From positions 124,001 through 188,000 of the forward strand of contig ONDH01000006.1 in the NCBI GenBank assembly GCA_900316505.1: a stretch of 64,000 nt of DNA, in the 5' to 3' direction. Under the pieces are notes generated by a model. The model searched no databases and was not told the origin of the DNA. It saw only the letters and a program-made list of their open reading frames with translations. This DNA comes from an uncultured Prevotellaceae bacterium (GTDB lineage: Bacteria > Bacteroidota > Bacteroidia > Bacteroidales > Bacteroidaceae). A program made the position numbers and the translations under genes. How positions within the stretch are numbered: position 1 is the first letter of the stretch; the number at the start of each line of letters is the position of its first letter. Positions 14,191 through 22,915 of this stretch are shown here, piece after piece.

Positions 14191-17100
14191 CTATGGTTTC
14201 TTGGGTTGTATGTTCAAGCGATAGATGGCATGGAGGATGCCGTAGGAGGGTATCACGTTGTTGAATGTTTCGGTACGTCCCTGTGCGTTCACATAGCGTT
14301 GCACGTTGGAGAGGTTGCCCAAGAGGTCGAAGCCGTCGAACATGATGGTGAGTTTGCCTTTCAGCAGACGTTTTGCGACGCGGGCATTCCACACCAGTTC
14401 GTTGGTGTTCATGGACTCTTCGCTGTATCCACGGCGGCTGTACATGGTGATGTCGGTTGACACTTGGAAGTTCCAAGGCAGTTCCAACTGAGCCCTTGCT
14501 CCGTAGTTGAAGGTATAGACATTCATGGTGGTGAAGCCTTCACGGTCGCTGGTAGAGTGTTGGTAGTTGATTCTGCCGTTGGCACCAAACTCGTATTTGC
14601 TGGTGGGACGCCATGTCAGGGAGATGTTTTCGTTGATGTAGTCGTTTTTCACGACAGACTTCATGGCTGAAAGGCTGGCATTGGTGCCGCTCAAATCAAC
14701 GCTGTTGTTATGGTTGTAGCTGAGTCCTTCCATGATGCGCCATTTGTCATCTTTGTCCAAGGCAAGGTTGGCATTGACATTCATGCCCAAGTTCCAGTTT
14801 CCGTTCACGTTTTCGGGGGTGACGGTGCGCACACCTGTCTCTTTATTGTAGATGAAGCCTGATGCCACGGCATTCTCTGTGATGCTGGCATTGATGGCTG
14901 AGTTGAAGAACATCTTGTGCCACTTGTCGCGATAGCCTGCTCCGAAGGAGTGCGTACGGGTGTTTTTCAGGTGGGGGTTACCCAACGTGATGAAGAGGGG
15001 ATTGCTGTCGTCGCGCATGTTGATCAGGCTTGTCATTGCAGGGGCTGTGGTGGTCATGTCGTAGTTGACCGAGAAGCCTCTGTTGCGTTTGTATAAGTCG
15101 TGGCTGAAGTAGATGCTGGGGTTGATGAACGCCGTGTTGCGGCTCATCAAGGTGTCCACCTGCATGCCGCGTTGGTAGTCCATGCGTTCGCGCTGCATGG
15201 GGGTTGCCAATCTGATGGAGAAGCTGTTGGAGACACTGTCGTTATAGGAGGAGATGGTGTATATCGTGGTTGCGTCGTGGCTGTATTTCGTTGTCTTTGA
15301 GTGTGAGCTGTTATTGGCATCGAGTGTGGTGAGCATCTCGTCATACGACGGCAATGTGCCCAGCGGATGGGTGACGCCTGTGGATGAGGATGCAGAACTC
15401 CATTCGCTCAGTTTGTTGAGCAGATAGAGGGAGTTGTTGGTGACGTTGTTGTCGTAGCGGAAGTCGTAGTTTACGTCGATGCGGTGTTTGTGGTCTTTGT
15501 CGAGCGATACACCAAACACCGCTCCGACATGACCGTTGTTGGAACGGTCTTTAGTGGGGTTGTAGCGGTTGCGGAAGTCTGTGTCGGTGCTGGCTGTCCC
15601 ATAGAGTGGGGAGGTGTGAGTTGCGGCGCTGGGGTAGTCGAGTTGGTAGTGCTCGTAGTTGTCAGCCTTGCGTTCGGAGAAATTGTAGCCGTAGGTCAGG
15701 TTGAAATTGAGGTAGTCGTTGTGGGCGGGCGTGCCAGTCAGAAATCCTTCAATGCCCACGTTGGTTTGGTGTCCCACTCCCTTGCTTGTGCTCATGGTGC
15801 GGTTGATGGCGTAGCGGCGCAGCAGTTCTCCAGCATTGGGTGCCATGATGCTGTCCATCCATTCCTTGCCCAACTGCGATGCCACATCTTCGGAAAGGGT
15901 GACGCTGCCGTTGTTTCCTCGGTTGTTCCACTTGTTGTAGGAGAAGGTGGGGCGCATGATGAAAAAGATGTGGCGGAACGTCTCCCAAATCTGTTCCCGA
16001 TGTTCCAAACGCAGGTCTTGGTCAATTCGGATGTCCCAAGCATAGTTACGGCTGTTCTGGAAACTCCTTCCGTAGGTGTCGCCGCCCTCCAGGAAGGTGG
16101 CGCTGCTGGTGTGGGAGGCGTTGTCCGTATCGGTGTAGGAGCCTGTCACACTTGCCCCATAAGCGTATTTGTCTTCCTTGTCTGCCATGAAATTGCCGCC
16201 CATGTTATAGGTCTTGGTGATGCCACCAGTTTGTTCCAAAGAGGTCCATTCTCCTTCGTAGCCGGGGCTGTCCTGTGCATTCACGTTGTTGACATTGGCA
16301 AACAGCATCAGACGTGTGTTTTCGGTGAATCGCAAGCCAAACAATCTGCCCAGGTATTTTGTGTCCAATTCTCCTTTGTCGTTGCGGAAGAATGTGGCGC
16401 CCGCACCCCCTTCGGCATTGGCAATCCATCCCGTTGCATATTCCTTTTTCAGTTTCACGTTCATCACAAGCTCCTTCTTCGCTGTCTTTTCCTGTGGAGT
16501 GCCTTTAATTTGCTCGGGCACACGCTCATAGGACTGGATGTTTTTCACCATGTAGGATGGCATGTTCTCCAGCAAGAGTTCGCGGTCGCTGTCGAAGAAG
16601 TTCTTTCCGTTCAGCAGCAGAGCATCCACCTGCTTGCCGTTCACCTTGATGACGCCGCCCTTTTCCAGTTCCACGCCCGGCAACTTGCGAATCAACTCAT
16701 TCAGCATGGAACCTTCAGCCATGTTGAACGCATCGGCATCATACACCAATGTGTCGCCATTCATGTAGAACTTCAGCTTCGTCGCCACCACGACCACATC
16801 GTCCAATGTGTACTCGTTCTGTTTGGGCACCGTGTGGAGATACACCGTCTTCATAGAGCGGTAGTTCTCGCGCTTGTACAGTTTCTTTACCTCCACTGGC
16901 ACATACTTCGGCACATAACCTTCAGCTCCCACCTTCAGCAGGTAGTTGCCCGCCTTCTGGATGAGAAACTCCAGCGAGGAACTTTTCCAGTATTCCTCGT
17001 TATGGTATTCTGAATGCACCGTGTCAACAAACGAACTGTCGGCTGCCCACAGCAGTTCAGCCTTGATGTCCTTGATAGGGTCGTGCGTCAGATGGTCTTT

Positions 17101-17223
17101 CACGTCAGCCATCATCAGCAAGCCTCTCAACTTGGTTTTTACGGAGTCCGCATTAGTATTCTGTGCCCCTATCGGCAGCATTGCCAACAAGAGCAGTAAT
17201 GACATCACAAAACGCATAATCAT
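14191..17223 (-). CDS. Outer-membrane beta-barrel (TonB-receptor-like) protein
   Basis: A 1010-residue outer-membrane protein of the Bacteroidota beta-barrel family related to TonB-dependent receptors. It starts with a signal peptide (MIMRFVMSLLLLLAMLPIGAQ). A carboxypeptidase-regulatory-like segment (about 30-125) and a plug-like domain (about 140-240: LDDVVVVATKLKFYMNGDTLVYDA, LNELIRKLPGVELEKGGVIKVNGK) follow. The rest is a long barrel rich in Asn and aromatic residues. The ATG at 17223 is preferred over an upstream in-frame start because it begins the signal peptide and lies downstream of a promoter. No adjacent SusD-like gene is seen, so the substrate is unknown. It is divergent from the M48 protease gene. 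Confidence 0.88.
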   Translation of the reverse strand: MIMRFVMSLLLLLAMLPIGAQNTNADSVKTKLRGLLMMADVKDHLTHDPIKDIKAELLWAADSSFVDTVHSEYHNEEYWKSSSLEFLIQKAGNYLLKVGAEGYVPKYVPVEVKKLYKRENYRSMKTVYLHTVPKQNEYTLDDVVVVATKLKFYMNGDTLVYDADAFNMAEGSMLNELIRKLPGVELEKGGVIKVNGKQVDALLLNGKNFFDSDRELLLENMPSYMVKNIQSYERVPEQIKGTPQEKTAKKELVMNVKLKKEYATGWIANAEGGAGATFFRNDKGELDTKYLGRLFGLRFTENTRLMLFANVNNVNAQDSPGYEGEWTSLEQTGGITKTYNMGGNFMADKEDKYAYGASVTGSYTDTDNASHTSSATFLEGGDTYGRSFQNSRNYAWDIRIDQDLRLEHREQIWETFRHIFFIMRPTFSYNKWNNRGNNGSVTLSEDVASQLGKEWMDSIMAPNAGELLRRYAINRTMSTSKGVGHQTNVGIEGFLTGTPAHNDYLNFNLTYGYNFSERKADNYEHYQLDYPSAATHTSPLYGTASTDTDFRNRYNPTKDRSNNGHVGAVFGVSLDKDHKHRIDVNYDFRYDNNVTNNSLYLLNKLSEWSSASSSTGVTHPLGTLPSYDEMLTTLDANNSSHSKTTKYSHDATTIYTISSYNDSVSNSFSIRLATPMQRERMDYQRGMQVDTLMSRNTAFINPSIYFSHDLYKRNRGFSVNYDMTTTAPAMTSLINMRDDSNPLFITLGNPHLKNTRTHSFGAGYRDKWHKMFFNSAINASITENAVASGFIYNKETGVRTVTPENVNGNWNLGMNVNANLALDKDDKWRIMEGLSYNHNNSVDLSGTNASLSAMKSVVKNDYINENISLTWRPTSKYEFGANGRINYQHSTSDREGFTTMNVYTFNYGARAQLELPWNFQVSTDITMYSRRGYSEESMNTNELVWNARVAKRLLKGKLTIMFDGFDLLGNLSNVQRYVNAQGRTETFNNVIPSYGILHAIYRLNIQPKKP

Positions 17224-17259
17224 ATTGGATGAAAATGGGGAGAATTCAAAAAACTTCGG

Positions 17260-17267
17260 CAAAGTTA
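17260..17267 (-). promoter_or_regulatory. Bacteroidota -7 element for the barrel protein
   Basis: On the minus strand this reads TAACTTTG, matching TAnnTTTG, 36 bases upstream of the ATG at 17223. Confidence 0.65.
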
Positions 17268-17424
17268 GCACATTCTGCCGACATGGTGGGTGTCTTTTCA
17301 TGCTTATTGACTTATGTGTCCTCAATTTAATATTCTTTAATCATATTTCCACCGCATATCCGTGCAGTTTCTTTGTTTTTGGATTTTCATTTTCTCATTT
17401 TTTCATTCTTTAATTTTTTTTCTC

Positions 17425-17432
17425 TACCTTTG
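17425..17432 (+). promoter_or_regulatory. Bacteroidota -7 element for the M48 protease
   Basis: TACCTTTG matches TAnnTTTG, 35 bases before the ATG at 17468. The preceding 40 bases are a T-rich, roughly 7-bp-periodic tract. Confidence 0.7.
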
Positions 17433-17467
17433 CCACAGAAATAAAGTTTAAAGGTTAAAGAAAGAAT

Positions 17468-18355
17468 ATGAAAAAGATTAACTACATCATGCTGGTGGTG
17501 CTCACAGCCATTCTTGCTAGCTGTGGAACTACCACGCAAGTTCCTGTTACGGGAAGAAAGCAGAGACTTGTTGTTAGCGACCAAGAAGTGATGAGTCTCA
17601 GTAATCAGGAGTATCAGAACTACATGAAGTCGGCAAAACTCTCTACCAATGCCACCAACACTGCCATGGTGAAACGTTGTGGACAGCGTTTGGCAACCGC
17701 TGTGGAAACCTATCTGCGCAACAATGGCTACGCCAACGAGGTGGCGAACTACAAGTGGGAGTTCAATTTGGTGCAGAACAACCAGGTGAATGCTTTCTGC
17801 ATGCCAGGCGGAAAAATCGTGGTGTATGAGGGTATTCTCCCTGTTACACAGGATGAGGCTTCCCTTGCCATTGTGCTTGGACACGAAATTGCCCATGCTG
17901 TGGCAAAGCACTCCGCAGAGCGCATCAGCAACAGCCAGAAACAGCAGACGGCAGTGTCTGTGCTGGGTGGTGTGGCATCAGCTGCTGGCATGGGGCCTAA
18001 CACCTCCAGCATTGTGTCGAGTGTCATCGGTGTGGGCACCAAGGCGTGGACGTCAGGTTTTTCACGCAGTCAGGAGAGTGAGGCAGACCATATCGGACTC
18101 ATCTTCGCTGCCATGGCAGGTTATGACCCTCAGGGCGCATTGGCTTTTTGGCAACGCATGGCTGCTGCAGGCAATAGCTCTAACTCCATCTTTAGCGACC
18201 ACCCCTCTGACGAGAAGCGCATCAAGCAAATTCAAGGGTGGATTCCTGAAGCGATGAAGTATTACAAGCCAGCGAATGCCACGACCACAACGCCTACGAA
18301 GACAACGAAGACCAGCAATTCGGGAAAGACGTTGAGGTATTCAACTAAAAAGTGA
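17468..18355 (+). CDS. M48-family lipoprotein metalloprotease
   Basis: A 295-residue secreted zinc protease of the M48 family (Oma1/LoiP/BepA type). A lipoprotein signal peptide ends in the lipobox LASC (Cys at about residue 18). The zinc-binding HEIAH is at about 139-143, and the third ligand is probably in SEADHIGLIFAAMAGYDP, about 70 residues later. The C-terminus is a Thr/Lys-rich tail. Such proteases usually act in outer-membrane protein quality control. Its client is not deducible here. It stands alone with its own promoter. Confidence 0.92.
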   Translation: MKKINYIMLVVLTAILASCGTTTQVPVTGRKQRLVVSDQEVMSLSNQEYQNYMKSAKLSTNATNTAMVKRCGQRLATAVETYLRNNGYANEVANYKWEFNLVQNNQVNAFCMPGGKIVVYEGILPVTQDEASLAIVLGHEIAHAVAKHSAERISNSQKQQTAVSVLGGVASAAGMGPNTSSIVSSVIGVGTKAWTSGFSRSQESEADHIGLIFAAMAGYDPQGALAFWQRMAAAGNSSNSIFSDHPSDEKRIKQIQGWIPEAMKYYKPANATTTTPTKTTKTSNSGKTLRYSTKK

Positions 18356-18358
18356 AGT

Positions 18359-18394
18359 AATGTACAATTTGTCAATGTACAATGTACAATTTAT
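18359..18394. repeat. Heptad-like repeat AATGTAC/AATTTRT
   Basis: Units AATGTAC, AATTTGTC, AATGTAC, AATGTAC, AATTTAT follow each other with a 7- or 8-base period, just after the M48 stop codon. It is the same type of low-complexity intergenic array as those upstream of several promoters in this window. Confidence 0.65.
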
Positions 18395-18427
18395 TTGACA
18401 CTATTATTGATTTAACGTGAATGCGGT

Positions 18428-18463
18428 ATAAGAGGTTGCGGCGTTGGTGCCGCAACCTCTTAT
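18428..18463. terminator. Bidirectional hairpin between convergent genes
   Basis: A perfect 15-bp stem (18428-18442 with 18449-18463) with loop GTTGGT lies between the M48 gene and the stop codon of the convergent gene ending at 18466. There is no long T-run on either side, but position and strength suggest termination for both genes. Confidence 0.75.
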
Positions 18464-18465
18464 GT

Positions 18466-20181
18466 TTACCTGACAGCTGTGAAATTTTCGTTGAGGGTGA
18501 AGGTCTTTTCGTAGTCCTTTGTTTTCACCGTGTAGGTTTCGCCCATCTCGAAGAATGGACTGCTGACAAGACTGGCACTGCGTCTGAGAGCGAAGGGGAT
18601 GGTGATGGTTTCGAGGAGCTTATTTTTGCTATCGTAGAGATAGATGGGTTCTTCCTTCTGGATGTTGATGCCAATGAGCAGGACAGAAGGCTGTTTGGAG
18701 GTGTAGTTGGTAGGCACAGAAGGCATTTCACCCATGCCTCCTCCAACGGTGAAGATGGTGCCACCCTCGATGACAAGTGGGGCAAAATCGCAGTCAAGTC
18801 CTTCTTCGGGTGAACCAGCTTGACTCCAAGCATAGACGGTGCCGCCTGTGATGACGATGGCAGGGTCAGCGTCTTCTTGATTGTTATTGCCTCCAAAAGG
18901 CATGAAGAAGCCGCCTTTGGGGTTGGAATCGACGGCATCGTTGCCCCTGCTTCGGGCAATGACGGTACCACCGTTGAATTCGATGCAAGCGTTGGCATTG
19001 ATGGCATCGTCGGGAGAATAGACGTCCACGGTTCCTCCATTGACAATGACTCCATCCTTGCCTTCAATGCCTTCGGCTCCAGCAGTGGCTGTCTTCACGG
19101 TCACGGTACCACTGTTGATAGTGATTTTTCCCTTCGATGCAATACCCTTAGTGGATGCGACATACTTGTGCTTGCCTCCGAAGCCCATGCCGCCATCTTC
19201 ATCTTCTTCACCTTCTCCACCTGGGTTTCCGAAACCGCCAAAGCCACCTCCGAATCCTCCAAAGTCGGGCATGCCTCCTCCTCCAAAGTTAGGCATACCG
19301 CCTCCGAAGCCACCAAATCCACCTTGGCGGGTGCTGTCGTTAGGTGCACCGAAGCCTCCCATCTGGAAGCCTCCGAAGCCACCAAAGCCCTCTCCGTTCT
19401 GCATCCTCTCTTCGAAAGCCTTGCGCATCTCCTCGATACGGGCTTGGTCTTCTTCGGAGAGATTCCCGAAGTTAGGCATACCACCTCCAAAGCCTCCCAT
19501 CTGGAAACCTCCGAAGTCTCCTTGACGAGTGCTGTCGTTGGGAGCGCCAAAGCCTCCAAAACCACCCCCGAATCCTCCGAAGTCAGGCATTTCACCTCCT
19601 CCAAAGTTTCCAAAACCAAACGGCTTTTCGCCCAGGTGGTTACCTGAAGTGGTGACGTTGAGGGTGAGGTCTTCGATGGTGATGTCCTTCTTGGCTTTGA
19701 TGCCTCTGCAGCCATCACCAGTGGCAATGACATTGAGGGTGCCTTTACCGGAGAGGAGGATTTTATCTTTTGACCAAATTGCGGCAGCCTTGTTGTTGGC
19801 AGTGTCGTTGCATGCAGTGATGGTGAGTGTGTTCTCGGTGCCGTCAGCAGCGATGATTTCCACTTTCTTCTTGTTCCTCAAATCGAGCGGTGCACCTTCC
19901 TGACTGGTGAGGTTTAGTTTGTTGAGTGTCACCTTTGCCTTACCTGCAGTCTTGAGGACGAGTTGTCCGTCATCGCTCTTACCGCTCAGCAGGACGGTGA
20001 GTTTGTGGCTGGTGTATTGGCTTTCAATGTGTACGTTGGCACCCTTCACGGTGACGTTTACACTGTCTTTAGCCTTTTGTTGCACCTTCGCTGTGGAACC
20101 GTTGTACTGGATGGTGATGTCTTCTGCATGGCACACACTGCCCATGAGGAGGGGGAGTGCCCAAATAAGTATCTTTTTCAT
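18466..20181 (-). CDS. Secreted beta-helix carbohydrate-binding-like protein with Gly/Phe-rich repeats
   Basis: A 571-residue exported protein resembling the Cthe_2159/DUF4353 family of parallel beta-helix, polysaccharide-binding proteins. A signal peptide (MKKILIWALPLLMGSVCHA) is followed by repeated beta-helix turns (about 20-190: LLSGKGTLNVIATGDGCRGIKAKKDITIED). A central low-complexity insert of about 170 residues is built on GGFGG, GMPNFG and GAPNDSTRQG. The helix then resumes (KGIASKGKITINSGTVTVKTA, EGIEGKDGVIVNGGTVDVYSPDDAINA). The insert contains a recognisable internal duplication (GAPNDSTRQG twice). The start is placed at the signal peptide. Family assignment is from motif memory. 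Confidence 0.75.
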   Translation of the reverse strand: MKKILIWALPLLMGSVCHAEDITIQYNGSTAKVQQKAKDSVNVTVKGANVHIESQYTSHKLTVLLSGKSDDGQLVLKTAGKAKVTLNKLNLTSQEGAPLDLRNKKKVEIIAADGTENTLTITACNDTANNKAAAIWSKDKILLSGKGTLNVIATGDGCRGIKAKKDITIEDLTLNVTTSGNHLGEKPFGFGNFGGGEMPDFGGFGGGFGGFGAPNDSTRQGDFGGFQMGGFGGGMPNFGNLSEEDQARIEEMRKAFEERMQNGEGFGGFGGFQMGGFGAPNDSTRQGGFGGFGGGMPNFGGGGMPDFGGFGGGFGGFGNPGGEGEEDEDGGMGFGGKHKYVASTKGIASKGKITINSGTVTVKTATAGAEGIEGKDGVIVNGGTVDVYSPDDAINANACIEFNGGTVIARSRGNDAVDSNPKGGFFMPFGGNNNQEDADPAIVITGGTVYAWSQAGSPEEGLDCDFAPLVIEGGTIFTVGGGMGEMPSVPTNYTSKQPSVLLIGINIQKEEPIYLYDSKNKLLETITIPFALRRSASLVSSPFFEMGETYTVKTKDYEKTFTLNENFTAVR

Positions 20182-20526
20182 ATCGTTTGAATTAAAAGTT
20201 AAGAGTTTGTTGCGGCAAGCCGCCGAAGGAAAAATAGGTAAAAACAAGTAAAAATAGAGAAAAATATTTTTATTTATTTTTATGTCTTTTTTTATATTTT
20301 TCTTTCGGCGCCACCGGCGCAACCCTTATTTTCTTCGGTTACTTTCATTTTTTATCTTCCGAGAGACATTTAAAGAGTGGTTGAGTTGAATTTGCTTGTT
20401 GGATGTTTTGAGGGGTGGAAAAGATTAAGGCGCTACGTTTTTTTTAGCATTATTTATCAAAATCCAAGTGCAGATTTGCAGGTGTCGTGAAAAAGCAGTT
20501 ACTTTGTGGAAGAATAAAGAAAGCGT
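20182..20526. other. AT-rich divergent intergenic region
   Basis: This 345-base gap separates two divergent genes. It holds a small GC hairpin (GCGGCAAGCCGC near 20210), a long A/T-only tract (about 20230-20300), a short GGCGCC-type palindrome near 20308-20322 and the helicase promoter at 20475-20506. No gene-like frame is seen, and no clear promoter for the leftward gene. Confidence 0.6.
20475..20506 (+). promoter_or_regulatory. Promoter of the helicase gene
   Basis: TTTG (20475-20478), 20 bases of spacer, then TTACTTTG (20499-20506). This is the Bacteroidota -33/-7 pair with one mismatch in the -7 element. It ends 20 bases before the ATG at 20527. Confidence 0.65.
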
Positions 20527-22809
20527 ATGATGGATTATCTTGATATGGTGGGACAGGAGGATGTGTTTTCGTCTCAGTTGGCTGAGAGTGACGGCGTGCA
20601 TAACCATGAGATGAATGTGGCGTGGCGATTTGTGACGAGCACGAACGTGTCAGTGTTTCTGACAGGTAAGGCAGGAACGGGCAAGACAACGTTTCTGCGC
20701 AAACTTCGTGAAAGGACACCGAAACGGATGGTGGTGCTGGCTCCTACGGGTGTGGCCGCCATCAACGCACAAGGACAGACGATTCACTCGTTCTTCCAGT
20801 TGCCATTTGGTCCTATTGTGCCGGGGATGAAGATGGTGGAGAAGAAAGGGCGCTACAACATGAGTAAGGAGAAGAAGAACCTCATCAAGACACTGGACTT
20901 GCTGGTGATTGACGAGATTTCGATGGTGCGGTGTGATGTGCTGGATGCGGTGGATCAGGAATTGCGAAAATATCGCGACAGGGGGAAACCCTTCGGGGGT
21001 GTGCAGCTGTTGCTGATAGGTGATTTGCAGCAGTTGGCGCCTGTGGCTCAGGAACGGGAGTGGGCATTGTTGTCGCCCTACTATAGCACTCCGTATTTCT
21101 TCGGTAGTAAGGCTTTGCAGGAAACGCCCTACGTGACCATCGAGCTAAAGCATATCTACAGACAACAGGATGCAGCGTTCATCGACATCTTGGCGAAAAT
21201 ACGTAACAATCAGGTGGACACGTCAACGATGGCTGCTTTGAATGCCCGTTGTCAGGTGAACTTTGTACCTCCGAAGGATGAAGATTGGATACGTCTGACG
21301 ACACACAATAAGATGGCGCAAACGTATAATGAACAGCAGTTGGATGCCTTAAAGACGCAGGAAATGACTTTTGTGGCTGAAATACGCAAGAACTTCCCTG
21401 AGAGCAGCTATCCTGCAGAGGAACATCTTGTGCTGAAAGAGGGCGCGCAGGTCATGTTCATCAAGAATGATCCTAACCCCGGAAAGGAATATTACAATGG
21501 CAAGATTGGTACGGTGAAGGGTGTGTCGTGGGATGACCAGACGGATGAACGGCTCATCGTGGTGCATTGTAAGGAGGATGACCGCACCATCTATGTGCCG
21601 CAACTGACGTGGGAGAACACCAAGTATGTGATTGACGAGGAGACGAAGGAGATTCGTGAGGAGGTGGACGGCACGTTCAAGCAATATCCCTTGAGATTGG
21701 CATGGGCCATCACGGTGCATAAGAGTCAAGGACTGACTTTCGACCATGCTGTGCTGGACATCACCGATTCGTTCACGCATGGTCAGGTGTATGTGGCATT
21801 GAGCCGTTGCCGCACATTGGAAGGAATGGTGCTGGCACGTCCGCTTGCGATGGGTTCTGTCATCACGGATGCCTCGGTGAATGCCTATATCGACAGGGAA
21901 CTGGCAGAGGCACAACAGACGGAAGGAAAACTGCCCCAGATGATGTGGGAATATTACTATTCGCTGCTGAACGAACTCTTCAACTTCCAACAGCTGAAAA
22001 GCGATACGGAGCATCTGATGCGCGTGGTGAACCAACACCTTTATGGTTCTGCGCCTCAGTTGCTGGAAAGCCTTCAACCAGCGCTCTCGAAGTTGGATGT
22101 GGAGGTGGTGGAGGTGTCGTTGAAATTCCAGCGCCAATATGCCGCATTGATGCAGCAGAGTGGAACAGCTTTTGCACAAGATGAGAAACTGCAAGAGCGA
22201 CTGAAGGCGGCGATGCGGTATTTTGAAACGAAATTGCATGAGGTGCTTGACCCCGTGATTCCCCATACCAAAGTGGTCATCAACAACAAGCAGGTGGTCA
22301 CTCAATACAACAACGCACTTGATGCTTTCATGCTGTCTTATAAGCTGAAAGTGGGCATCCTTGTCCGTCTGTCCCCACAGGGTTTCTCTATCCGTGACTA
22401 TCTCTCCGCAAAAGCGAAGGCAGCGCTGGATGAGGTGAGTGTGGAGGAAAACAAAGTGAAGGTGAAAAAGAGCAGGAAGGAAAGGGAGAAGGTGGAGAAG
22501 CCCAAGAAGGAAAAGGTGGATACGAGGGGATTGACCTACAAGATGTTCCGTGATGGGAAATCTATCAAGGAAATCGCTGCGGAAAGGTCACTCACCATCG
22601 GTACGGTGGAGAATCATTTGGCTCATTTCGTGGAGAATGGAGAAATGGATGTTTCTGAATTCGTTAGCACTCAACACCAGAAAATCATTCGTGGCATTGT
22701 CAAGTCGCTCAATAGGGGATATTCCATCAGTGAGGTGAAGAGCCTCTTGCCGAATGACTATACGTATGCAGAAGTTAAATTGGTCATTGCAGACATGAAT
22801 AGGGAATGA
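20527..22809 (+). CDS. Pif1-like superfamily 1 helicase with C-terminal HTH
   Basis: A 760-residue DNA helicase of the PIF1/RecD-like group. Walker A is GKAGTGKTT (about residues 47-55) and Walker B is LVIDEISM (about 126-133). Helicase motifs include LIGDLQQLAPV, RQQDAAF and the late motif LAWAITVHKSQGLTFDHAVLD with VYVALSRCR. After about residue 500 comes a helical region, a Lys/Glu-rich linker (about 640-660) and a helix-turn-helix domain (about 665-760: KMFRDGKSIKEIAAERSLTIGTVENHL). The HTH tail resembles those of RecQ-type helicases. The helicase presumably resolves DNA structures during replication or repair. It is monocistronic. Confidence 0.88.
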   Translation: MMDYLDMVGQEDVFSSQLAESDGVHNHEMNVAWRFVTSTNVSVFLTGKAGTGKTTFLRKLRERTPKRMVVLAPTGVAAINAQGQTIHSFFQLPFGPIVPGMKMVEKKGRYNMSKEKKNLIKTLDLLVIDEISMVRCDVLDAVDQELRKYRDRGKPFGGVQLLLIGDLQQLAPVAQEREWALLSPYYSTPYFFGSKALQETPYVTIELKHIYRQQDAAFIDILAKIRNNQVDTSTMAALNARCQVNFVPPKDEDWIRLTTHNKMAQTYNEQQLDALKTQEMTFVAEIRKNFPESSYPAEEHLVLKEGAQVMFIKNDPNPGKEYYNGKIGTVKGVSWDDQTDERLIVVHCKEDDRTIYVPQLTWENTKYVIDEETKEIREEVDGTFKQYPLRLAWAITVHKSQGLTFDHAVLDITDSFTHGQVYVALSRCRTLEGMVLARPLAMGSVITDASVNAYIDRELAEAQQTEGKLPQMMWEYYYSLLNELFNFQQLKSDTEHLMRVVNQHLYGSAPQLLESLQPALSKLDVEVVEVSLKFQRQYAALMQQSGTAFAQDEKLQERLKAAMRYFETKLHEVLDPVIPHTKVVINNKQVVTQYNNALDAFMLSYKLKVGILVRLSPQGFSIRDYLSAKAKAALDEVSVEENKVKVKKSRKEREKVEKPKKEKVDTRGLTYKMFRDGKSIKEIAAERSLTIGTVENHLAHFVENGEMDVSEFVSTQHQKIIRGIVKSLNRGYSISEVKSLLPNDYTYAEVKLVIADMNRE

Positions 22810-22847
22810 CAGTTTGGGAGCATCAGCAGAAAAAAATGCACGTTTCT

Positions 22848-22879
22848 TTTGTTTCTGTGCGTGGAATATCGTACCTTTG
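22848..22879 (+). promoter_or_regulatory. Promoter of ilvE
   Basis: TTTG (22848-22851), 20-base spacer, TACCTTTG (22872-22879): a full match to the Bacteroidota promoter, 36 bases before the ilvE ATG. Confidence 0.85.
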
Positions 22880-22915
22880 CAACTGAATTTGTAAAATCAT
22901 TAAAAAAGAAAAGAT

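Noticed and set aside
15484-17013. A 509-codon open frame on the plus strand antisense to the outer-membrane barrel gene
   Set aside because: It is a shadow of the real minus-strand gene: its residues are biased (Val/His/Cys-rich), it has no recognisable domain, and the minus-strand frame has a signal peptide and family motifs.
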